Positions 17,890 to 24,445 of a stretch of DNA of 64,000 nt are shown one piece after another. The DNA is taken from contig NZ_JAHAJN010000001.1 of assembly GCF_018372215.1 (NCBI RefSeq), forward strand, positions 186,001 to 250,000, read 5' to 3'. A program made the position numbers and the translations under genes. The notes under the pieces are model-generated. The model made no database searches. It was not told the origin of the DNA and saw nothing but the letters and a program-made list of their open reading frames with translations. Each line of letters begins with the position of its first letter. The first letter of the stretch is position 1. The DNA is from Negativicoccus succinicivorans. Lineage in GTDB: Bacteria; Bacillota; Negativicutes; Veillonellales; Negativicoccaceae.

Positions 17890-18963
17890 TCACTCCTTTA
17901 CTTTGTTGTCTAATGTTTCGCGAACGACGGCTGCTCGCCAGCGATCACGTTCCGTTTCATTAAGTGTTGCCGTGTTGGCATAGCGGCTGAGAAAACCCGG
18001 ACGTGTCGTAACCATCATCTCGCGAAATAAATTTTCAGGAATATGCGGCAGCCACCCCAAGATGCGCCCCAATTCCACAGTGCTTAATAATGTCAAGGCT
18101 TCGTGTCCCGATAGTTTTCGAGCATATCGTAAAATGCCGTACGCGCGCCAAATTTCATCGCGCAGTTCCACCATCTGTGTGTGACGCAACTCTTCCCGCG
18201 CCGCCGTTTCTTCTTTTACCAGCTGATGAGTCAGGTTCGTTAAATTTTCTACAATTTCTGCTTCGCGGATTCCCAGTGTGACCTGGTTAGAGATTTGCAA
18301 AATATCTCCCAGCATCTCCGACCCTTCACCGTAAATTCCGCGCACAGAATAACTGAACTTCAAAATACCCTGAATAATCCGCTTGATTTTTTTAGTCCTG
18401 ACTAATGCCGGCACATGCACCATAACCGAGGCCCGCATCCCGGTACCGACATTGGTTGGGCATGCCGTCAGATAGCCCCATTTATCTGCAAACGCAAAGT
18501 TTATTTTGCTTTCCAACGCGTCGTCTGCACGGTTGGCTTTTTCCCACAATGATTCCAGCTGTAATCCACCGGCTAACATTTGTAACCGAAAATGATCTTC
18601 TTCATTGACCATAAACGTTATATCGGCCGTTTCATTGATTACGATACCGCGATGTGCCGGCACGGAAATCAGTTGCGGGCTCACTAAATGCTTTTCCAGC
18701 AAGATTTCACGGTCGACACGATCCAGATCTGACATTTTTATGTACGTCATCTCTTCTTGATACTCTTCGCTAAGCGATTGCTTGGCCTCATTGGCTGCCA
18801 TTTCCACGGCCATCAATTCACTTTCGTTGGCCATGTTCGGAAATTGAATATTGGCAATATTACGCGCTAAACGAACTCGGCTGGAAAGCACGACATCACT
18901 ATCTGGGTGGCTTCCTTGAAACCACGGCTGAGCGGGGCTCATCAAAACATTTTGAATATTCAT
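17890..18963 (-). CDS. mcsB: Protein arginine kinase McsB
   Basis: 357 residues related to phosphagen kinases: 'SSRVRLARNIANIQFP' near the N-terminus, 'TACPTNVGTGMRASVMVHVPAL' around residues 165-185 with the reactive-Cys region, and 'GIYGEGSEMLGDILQISNQVTLG'. McsB phosphorylates arginines on CtsR and on misfolded proteins to mark them for ClpCP. Its start overlaps the mcsA stop by four bases, fitting its need for McsA as activator. Six bases separate it from clpC. Confidence 0.96.
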   Translation of the reverse strand: MNIQNVLMSPAQPWFQGSHPDSDVVLSSRVRLARNIANIQFPNMANESELMAVEMAANEAKQSLSEEYQEEMTYIKMSDLDRVDREILLEKHLVSPQLISVPAHRGIVINETADITFMVNEEDHFRLQMLAGGLQLESLWEKANRADDALESKINFAFADKWGYLTACPTNVGTGMRASVMVHVPALVRTKKIKRIIQGILKFSYSVRGIYGEGSEMLGDILQISNQVTLGIREAEIVENLTNLTHQLVKEETAAREELRHTQMVELRDEIWRAYGILRYARKLSGHEALTLLSTVELGRILGWLPHIPENLFREMMVTTRPGFLSRYANTATLNETERDRWRAAVVRETLDNKVKE

Positions 18964-19490
18964 TTCTGCCCCTCCTCCGTCTTTTTTGTTGGCGGCTCAT
19001 GTTGCAACGCGTAGATTTCATCGCGCAGGCGTGCCGCCTCTTCATATTCTTCTTTTTCCAGCGCAGTATCCAGTTGCTGCTGCAACCGCTTAATCTGATG
19101 ATTGGTAGTAAAAACACCGGACCCTCTTGAAGGCACTTTACCGACATGGTTCGTCGCTCCCTGCAACCGCTGCAATAAAGGCAATAAAGAATCGGCAAAA
19201 ACTTCGTAACACCGGGCGCAGCCAAGACGTCCGCGTTCATTAAATTCCGCCCACGTCAAGCCGCACTGCGGACAACATTGTGCCTGCTCCGGTCGACCTT
19301 GTTGCGGATTTACCAAATTTTTGAAAAAATCGGTATCCCATAAATCAAACGGGCTCTGTGTCCATTGCGGCAGCTCTCCTGTCGCTTGCGCACATTTTTC
19401 GCAAAGATGTCGCTCTTCTTTATGTCCGTTATGAACTTGGGTGACATGCAAAACAGCTTCATTCTTATGGCAACGATCGCACTGCATCAT
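18960..19490 (-). CDS. mcsA: McsA, activator of McsB (zinc-finger/UVR protein)
   Basis: About 176 residues. Four CxxC motifs for zinc (CDRCHKNEA, CEKCAQ, CCPQCG, CARCYE) are followed by a C-terminal UVR helix hairpin ('ALEKEEYEEAARLRDEIYAL'). McsA binds McsB and stimulates its kinase activity. The start is ATG 19490, with GAGGG six bases upstream; GTG 19493 and ATG 19487 are alternatives. Position between ctsR and mcsB is as in other Firmicutes. Confidence 0.93.
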   Translation of the reverse strand: MMQCDRCHKNEAVLHVTQVHNGHKEERHLCEKCAQATGELPQWTQSPFDLWDTDFFKNLVNPQQGRPEQAQCCPQCGLTWAEFNERGRLGCARCYEVFADSLLPLLQRLQGATNHVGKVPSRGSGVFTTNHQIKRLQQQLDTALEKEEYEEAARLRDEIYALQHEPPTKKTEEGQK

Positions 19491-19504
19491 CACTCACCCT
19501 CTCC

Positions 19505-19933
19505 CTAAAAAAGTTGATTAATTCGTTTCTGTAATTGCAACATGAGATGCATTCGCATATTACCTTCGGTTTCTTGCCAAATCGTCACAAATGCTTCATG
19601 TAAAATTTGCGCTTCCCGGCGGGTGATCACCGCTTCCTGCAATAAATTATATAATCCTTTATCGATATCAGCGATCGTCAGCCCGGCATCATCTTCTCCG
19701 ACTGGCGGGCGAATAACTGTGATTCGAATAAAACCTCCCAAGCCGCGGCGTGATTCCACGCTAAAACCCTTTTCCGGAGAAAAGCGCGTACTTAATACAT
19801 AACTGATCTGCGACGGCGCACAATCCAATGCATTTGCAATCTCTTTGCGTTGTAATATAATTTCCTGTGTTTCTTCTTCTAAAAATCGCCGCATAATAAA
19901 CCGCTCAATTCGATCGGCTACCATCTTGCCCAT
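19505..19933 (-). CDS. ctsR: Transcriptional repressor CtsR
   Basis: 142 residues. The N-terminal winged helix-turn-helix (IERFIMRRFLEE..., 'RKEIANALDCAPSQISYVL') includes the glycine-rich wing 'RRGLGGFIRITVI', which in B. subtilis is RGGGGYIRI and acts as the heat sensor and DNA-contact loop. The C-terminal helical domain is the dimer and McsB-contact region. CtsR represses clp genes at moderate temperature. ATG 19933 has GAGGTGA upstream. First gene of the operon and expected to repress it through repeats in its own promoter. Confidence 0.95.
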   Translation of the reverse strand: MGKMVADRIERFIMRRFLEEETQEIILQRKEIANALDCAPSQISYVLSTRFSPEKGFSVESRRGLGGFIRITVIRPPVGEDDAGLTIADIDKGLYNLLQEAVITRREAQILHEAFVTIWQETEGNMRMHLMLQLQKRINQLF

Positions 19934-19957
19934 AGAATCACCTCACCTACATAGTTA

Positions 19958-20000
19958 TTGACTTTTTGTCTTTATAGTCATTATAACTGACCTTTTGACT
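19958..20000 (-). promoter_or_regulatory. Probable CtsR operator: two tandem direct-repeat sites
   Basis: On the minus strand AGTCAAAAGGTCAG (20000-19987) lies between the -35 and -10 boxes, and AGACAAAAAGTCAA (19971-19958) lies just past the -10. Each is a direct repeat of RGWCA half-sites with an 8-base period; the two sites are 29 bases apart. The B. subtilis CtsR box (RGTCAAA-NAN-RGTCAAA) has the same half-site but a 10-base period. Binding by CtsR is inferred from half-site, gene identity and position. Confidence 0.65.
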
Positions 20001-20008
20001 TTTTGCAA
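19980..20008 (-). promoter_or_regulatory. Promoter of the ctsR operon
   Basis: TTGCAA (20008-20003), 17 bases, TATAAT (19985-19980) on the minus strand. The spacer contains a direct repeat of GTCA half-sites (see the operator entry). Confidence 0.8.
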
Positions 20009-20034
20009 CTGTTTTTTATCTTTATTATGTTTGC

Positions 20035-20040
20035 TATAAT
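20035..20040 (+). promoter_or_regulatory. Extended -10 promoter of the SpeD-like gene
   Basis: TTGCTATAAT (20031-20040) supplies a perfect TATAAT with an upstream TG; the -35 region is only a T-run. It is back to back with the ctsR promoter: the two -10 boxes are about 50 bases apart and may share control. Confidence 0.6.
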
Positions 20041-20065
20041 AGAAACATAGAAAGCAGGTGAATAT

Positions 20066-20554
20066 ATGGGGCTATCTCTAGGCAAACATATTCTGATTGA
20101 CTGCTATGGCTGCCGAGTTTCGCTGGTCGATAATTTTCCCGACTTACTGGATACCATCCACACGGCGATGGCATATCTCGATTTAGATTTATATGATACC
20201 CATGTACATAAATATGATGAAGCGCTCGTTGTGATTGCAATCGGCAAAGACAGTCACGTCTGTCTGCATTCCTACCCCAACTTGGGATACGTTGCGGTGG
20301 ATGTCTTCACATTCCGTACAGATGCAAATCCTACGCAAACGATGAAAATATTCCGGCGTCAATTCCGGCCGGACAAAATTCGTGCAACCAGCATCAAGCG
20401 CGGCAAGGTTGATCCCAATCGAGATATGAAACCGAAAACAAAATCACATACAACACAATGGCGGCGTGTCAAAACTACCGGTGCGCAAATAAAAAAAACA
20501 CGCGACAAGGTTCTGAACGTCTTTCGACCTCATCGTAGTGATGATGAAAAGTAG
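20066..20554 (+). CDS. SpeD-like protein (S-adenosylmethionine decarboxylase fold), atypical active site
   Basis: 162 residues. The first 120 have the layout of class 1b AdoMet decarboxylases: 'GLSLGKHILIDCYGC', then the self-cleavage region 'GKDSHVCLHSYPNLGYVAVD'. Ser63 (future pyruvoyl) and His68 fall at the same numbers as in the Thermotoga maritima enzyme. From recalled T. maritima residues, four other positions differ: the Ser55 processing residue is hydrophobic here, Glu62 is Asp, ribose-binding Glu72 is Asn, and catalytic Cys83 is Phe. A basic tail of about 40 residues (rich in Lys/Arg) extends beyond the usual length. No spermidine synthase gene is adjacent. It may be unprocessed, use another substrate, or be non-enzymatic. 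AGGTGA precedes the ATG. Monocistronic, divergent from ctsR. Confidence 0.8.
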   Translation: MGLSLGKHILIDCYGCRVSLVDNFPDLLDTIHTAMAYLDLDLYDTHVHKYDEALVVIAIGKDSHVCLHSYPNLGYVAVDVFTFRTDANPTQTMKIFRRQFRPDKIRATSIKRGKVDPNRDMKPKTKSHTTQWRRVKTTGAQIKKTRDKVLNVFRPHRSDDEK

Positions 20555-20597
20555 AGTAATAAAAAAGACCAACCAAGGTTGGTCTTTTTTATTACTC
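20554..20597. terminator. Bidirectional terminator between the SpeD-like gene and fakA
   Basis: Inverted repeat GAGTAATAAAAAAGACCAACC, two-base loop, matching right arm. The AAAAAAGACC/GGTCTTTTTT core gives a U-run on both strands. Convergent genes end on each side (20554 on plus, 20604 on minus). Confidence 0.92.
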
Positions 20598-20603
20598 TTG
20601 TTT

Positions 20604-22208
20604 TTACTCAATCGAAATAAAGAACGGATACAACGCTTGACCGCCATATTGTAATTCCAAATCGATATTCGTATGTTTCGCTTGGGCTTGGGCCAATAAT
20701 TCATTGGCCTGAGTTTCATCCAGATCGGCGCCGTAATAAAGTGTAACCAATTCGGCATCCGGCTGCATACTCACCAACTTTTCCAACACGCCGGCCAGCA
20801 CATCGGAAAGTTCGGCGGCGGTAATCACACGTTCGCCGGAAATAATGCCCATATAGTCATCTTTGGTAATTTGGACACCGTCTACCGTGCTGTCGCGCAC
20901 CGCTTGCGTAATGCCTGCCGCACGGATGTGTTCAAGCTCTTCGCACATGCGTTCTACATTGCTTGTTACGTCACTATTCGGATCATATTGCATAGCTACC
21001 GCAGCACCCTCCGCAGGATTTGCAGTCGGTACAATTTGCAATTTTTCGCCAAGAATTTTTTGCGCCTGTTTAGCGGCAAGAATGATGTTTTTATTATTCG
21101 GCAAAATAATATAATTATCCGCGTAAAGAGAGTCCAGCGCTTGCATAATTTCCTGGACGGAAGGATTCATGGTTTGCCCGCCGCTCAATACTTCGGCCTG
21201 CATATTTTTCATAATTTTTTCCCAGCCGTCGCCGGATACTACCGCTAATAAGCCTAGCGCCTTTTTCTCGGTGCTGCGAGCGATATTTTTATTTCGTTCA
21301 AATTGGTCCATCATGTTATCCACTTTGATATCATGCAATGTGCCCCAATCTGCTGCCATATCCAATACCCGACCCGGACGTTGTGTGTGAATATGAACTT
21401 TTAACAGGTTGGTGCCTTCGGCAACAACCATCGATTCGCCCCATGCCTCCAGTACTTTCCGCGCCTCTGCCCCTTTGACTTTAGCCGGTTGGAGAATAAA
21501 TTCGGTACAATACGGATAATCGATCGAGAACGTTTCACCTTTCACTTGCAGTTTTTTTACGGTGGCCGGTACCTGTTCCTGAGTAATGCTTACTTCGCCT
21601 GTCAATCCGGCCAGACATCCTTCCAAGAACAGCAATAGGCCTTGTCCACCCGCGTCCACCACATTCGCCTCTTTTAAAATCGGTAATTGTTCAGGCGTCT
21701 GTGCCAATGCTTCCTGACCGCTTTGAATCGCTTTACGCAAAACGTTGCTGAAATCACGCTCGGTACGAGTTACGTCACGAGTTCCCTTCGCAATGCCTCG
21801 CGCGACTGTCAAAATGGTACCTTCGACCGGCTTTACGACCGAACGATACGCATATAAAATCCCATATTGAAATGCTTTTCCCAGCTGACGAGAAGACGCC
21901 TGTTTTTTACCGCGCAGACCTTTCGCCAAACCCTGGATAATTTGCGATAAAATGACCCCCGAGTTGCCGCGCGCACCCATGATAGCACCGGTGGCTGCCG
22001 TTTCCGCAATGACTCCGATAAATTCACTGTCATTATTGACAATCATGCTGTACATCGAACGTAATGTGTTCAGCATATTGGTACCGGTATCACCATCCGG
22101 AACGGGAAATACATTTAATTCATTGATCTTTTCATAATTCTCTTTAAATGCCTGATAAGCGCCAATCAGCATTTGTTTATAATGTGTGCCGTCAATTTCA
22201 CTGTACAT
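20604..22208 (-). CDS. fakA: Fatty acid kinase ATPase subunit FakA (DhaL/YloV family)
   Basis: 534 residues. The N-terminal DhaL-type nucleotide domain has 'PVPDGDTGTNMLNTL', which binds ADP/Mg, and 'GARGNSGVILSQI'. The middle and C-terminal domains (DAK1/YloV type) complete the FakA plan (S. aureus FakA is about 548 residues). FakA phosphorylates fatty acids presented by a FakB protein, feeding them into phospholipid synthesis. ATG 22208 is chosen because GAGGAGG lies 6 bases upstream, inside the end of the neighbouring DegV-family gene, overlapping it by 11 bases. Unlike the common yloU-yloV arrangement, no Asp23-like gene is adjacent. Confidence 0.9.
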   Translation of the reverse strand: MYSEIDGTHYKQMLIGAYQAFKENYEKINELNVFPVPDGDTGTNMLNTLRSMYSMIVNNDSEFIGVIAETAATGAIMGARGNSGVILSQIIQGLAKGLRGKKQASSRQLGKAFQYGILYAYRSVVKPVEGTILTVARGIAKGTRDVTRTERDFSNVLRKAIQSGQEALAQTPEQLPILKEANVVDAGGQGLLLFLEGCLAGLTGEVSITQEQVPATVKKLQVKGETFSIDYPYCTEFILQPAKVKGAEARKVLEAWGESMVVAEGTNLLKVHIHTQRPGRVLDMAADWGTLHDIKVDNMMDQFERNKNIARSTEKKALGLLAVVSGDGWEKIMKNMQAEVLSGGQTMNPSVQEIMQALDSLYADNYIILPNNKNIILAAKQAQKILGEKLQIVPTANPAEGAAVAMQYDPNSDVTSNVERMCEELEHIRAAGITQAVRDSTVDGVQITKDDYMGIISGERVITAAELSDVLAGVLEKLVSMQPDAELVTLYYGADLDETQANELLAQAQAKHTNIDLELQYGGQALYPFFISIE

Positions 22209-23061
22209 GCGTGTCCTCCTCGGTACCGTCTTCATGTTCCCATTCCAACATTAAACTGACCACTTGCGGTCCTAAGTGTGCCCCTAGGACCGGCGATCCT
22301 TCCGAATGAGTAATAGTGACATCAGGAAGTTCGCTTTCCAATTCTCTCTTGAATTGGCGTCCCAGTTCATCCGCTAAAACAGTGGCGACGTGAAGACGTT
22401 TTATAGGACGAGACATCGCTTTTTCTTTCATTTTTTGCATCGCCCTTTTTGTCGTGCGTACTTTGTCAAGTATACCAATTGCATCCGACTCGAGGTAAAG
22501 AATAGGACGGATTTGTAAAATCGAACCGACTAAACTTGCGACTTTGCCGATACGACCGCCACGTTGCAAATATTTTAAATCGGTGGGCACAAACATTGTA
22601 ATCGAATTAGCAATATTTTCATGCAGTTGCGCCACAATAGTGTCGAAATCTTTACCTTCTGCGATCATGGCTAGCGCTTCTTCCACCAAAATCTGCATGC
22701 CGCCATTGGTAGAATGCGAGTCGATCACTGCAATTTGTTTCCGCTTCGATTGCTTCGCTGCGACCCGGGCCGTCTGCGCGGTACCGCTGACGATCTTGCT
22801 AATCGTGATAATGATGATTGGATCCTCTTCAGGAATCGAATTAAAAATTTGCATCCATTCGCCAATAGACGGCTGACTGGTCAACGGCTGAATTTTTGTA
22901 GCTTCATAGCTTTCAAAAACTTCTTTCGTACTGATACTGTTGTCATTCACAGTTTCACCGCCCCCAAGTGAAATATACAGGGGGATCATATGCAGATTGT
23001 CATGACGAGCCACAAATTCATCATTTAAGCATGCGGTGGTGTCACAAATAATATGAATCAT
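22198..23061 (-). CDS. fakB: DegV-family fatty-acid binding protein FakB
   Basis: 287 residues of the DegV fold. N-terminal 'CDTTACLNDEF', 'SQPSIGEWMQIF', 'TISKIVSGTAQTARVAA', and C-terminal 'THSEGSPVLGAHLGPQVVSL' with the conserved His. DegV/FakB proteins bury one acyl chain and hand the carboxylate to FakA. Direct overlap with fakA strongly supports this partnership. ATG 23061 is used, since GGAG lies 6 bases upstream; the frame extends 5 codons further without an SD. Chain-length preference cannot be read from the sequence. Confidence 0.9.
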   Translation of the reverse strand: MIHIICDTTACLNDEFVARHDNLHMIPLYISLGGGETVNDNSISTKEVFESYEATKIQPLTSQPSIGEWMQIFNSIPEEDPIIIITISKIVSGTAQTARVAAKQSKRKQIAVIDSHSTNGGMQILVEEALAMIAEGKDFDTIVAQLHENIANSITMFVPTDLKYLQRGGRIGKVASLVGSILQIRPILYLESDAIGILDKVRTTKRAMQKMKEKAMSRPIKRLHVATVLADELGRQFKRELESELPDVTITHSEGSPVLGAHLGPQVVSLMLEWEHEDGTEEDTHVQ

Positions 23062-23110
23062 GCGCATCTCCTTCACTTTCTCGTAACGCTCTTTGGGCGT
23101 TTTCCTTATT

Positions 23111-23139
23111 ATTGTACATTATTATGTATTTCGCAACAA
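23111..23139 (-). promoter_or_regulatory. Promoter of fakB-fakA
   Basis: TTGTTG (23139-23134), 17 bases, TACAAT (23116-23111) on the minus strand, about 50 bases before the fakB start and just past the stop of the upstream unknown gene. Confidence 0.7.
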
Positions 23140-23142
23140 CTT

Positions 23143-23481
23143 TTACACTCTGCGAAGATGTTGTTCATAATATTCGACGGGAATTCCGTTAGCTGCCAGA
23201 ATGTATTCCAACAGCTTACCGCGTTCATGCGCAACACGCATGGCCGGCACTTCAAAGGGGTCCAGCGAAACATGCACCTCGTCACCGTCAGCAAAATAAC
23301 CGATAACGCCTTCCCCCAGCACTTCATCCAGATTTTTACGCTCCACCTTTGTGCAAAAGCTTTTTAATACTTCCGTAGCTGCTGTTGCCATTGCTTCGCG
23401 CATTTCGCAAAACTGTTCCGCCTGATCCTCAGGAATCGGAAAACCGCCTACATCTACCATCTTTTCTGTACTATTCAACAT
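23143..23481 (-). CDS. Small protein of unknown function (112 aa)
   Basis: I do not recognise this family. The protein is acidic, without signal peptide or membrane segment. It opens with 'MVDVGGFPIPEDQAEQFCEMRE', followed by a helical region, then a beta-rich middle ('GVIGYFADGDEVHVSLDP') and a helical end ('HERGKLLEYILAANGIPVEYYEQHL'). It starts 10 bases after the alpha/beta hydrolase gene, with AAGGAG at the usual distance, so it looks like a real last gene of the U32-mutS2-hydrolase unit. Codon use resembles that of its neighbours. Its role is unknown. Confidence 0.75.
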   Translation of the reverse strand: MLNSTEKMVDVGGFPIPEDQAEQFCEMREAMATAATEVLKSFCTKVERKNLDEVLGEGVIGYFADGDEVHVSLDPFEVPAMRVAHERGKLLEYILAANGIPVEYYEQHLRRV

Positions 23482-23491
23482 AATTGTCTCC

Positions 23492-24445
23492 TTAGCGTAT
23501 AATTGTAAATCCGCGACCTTGCGGATCGGGGGCTTTGCCCGTAATGATTTTTTTTATCATTGCAAATGCCTGTCGCCCCTCTGCCACGAGAAAGTGAGGA
23601 TAAATGTGGAACATTCCATTATGTTCGTAATAATTGATCGGTACATGCGCTAATGTAGCTTGATTTCGTAATGCCAATGCATTCGGATACAGCGTATCCG
23701 CTGTTCCTGTGAAAACACTCAATCGCCCGATACCTGACAAATTTCCGTATAAGGGACTATACCGCGGGTCATCGTAATCTTGATTGGGCACCGCCATCGC
23801 GGCACATTCACGTAATGCTTCCACGGATATAAAAGGATCATCCTGTTCATAGATATCGAGGCGTTTATCCGATACGTTCATATCCACCCAAGGCGAGATC
23901 AAAATTAAATTTTCCGGAGCCGGTACGCCGCTTGCAACAGTTTCCTGCGCTAATCGTAACGCTAACGAGCAGCCCGACGAATCCGCTATGATATGGATCC
24001 TGGCCTCCTTGGGAATTGTTTTATACCAGCGTTGATAGGAAGCGAGAACCGCCTGAAAACCTGCTTCCATATTTGCTTCCGGCAATAGCGGATAAATCGG
24101 CAGGGCGAGTTCCGCCCCCAATGACGACGTGATTCGATCGGCGAAAAGCCAGTACAGGAAATACATCTCCATTAGAAAGCCGCCGCCATGTACATAGTAC
24201 AAATACTGTTTGTTATTTTCTCTTGATGCCGCAATACGGACAGTACGAATGCCGTCCTTTGTCGTATCGCTTACTTCGTGGCGTTGTGTTAGCCAATGCG
24301 GTACGGTGGCATCCCACACCAACTGTCGCTTGATAATCCAACTCAGGATATCCCCGTCAGTCCATTCCGTCAATGCCTTCACACCGCTTAAGCGTAACAA
24401 CCATTTGACCGCTCGACTGCGCGAACTTTCCGCTACGTTATTCAT
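23492..24445 (-). CDS. Alpha/beta hydrolase of the HSL type
   Basis: 317 residues. The oxyanion-hole motif HGGG ('YYVHGGGFLMEMY', about residue 85), the nucleophile elbow 'ADSSGCSLALRLA' (about residue 155) and the acid/His pair ('TADTLYPNA', 'NGMFHIYPHF') mark the hormone-sensitive-lipase family of esterases. The first Gly of the usual GDSAG elbow is replaced by Ala. Closest relatives hydrolyse short acyl esters; the substrate here is unknown. Its ATG overlaps the mutS2 stop as ATGA. No signal peptide, so presumably cytoplasmic. Confidence 0.85.
   Translation of the reverse strand: MNNVAESSRSRAVKWLLRLSGVKALTEWTDGDILSWIIKRQLVWDATVPHWLTQRHEVSDTTKDGIRTVRIAASRENNKQYLYYVHGGGFLMEMYFLYWLFADRITSSLGAELALPIYPLLPEANMEAGFQAVLASYQRWYKTIPKEARIHIIADSSGCSLALRLAQETVASGVPAPENLILISPWVDMNVSDKRLDIYEQDDPFISVEALRECAAMAVPNQDYDDPRYSPLYGNLSGIGRLSVFTGTADTLYPNALALRNQATLAHVPINYYEHNGMFHIYPHFLVAEGRQAFAMIKKIITGKAPDPQGRGFTIIR

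Noticed and set aside
23062..23110. Hairpin AACGC...GCGTT before fakB as a terminator
   Set aside because: No U-run on the minus strand, and it lies in the fakB leader after the promoter.
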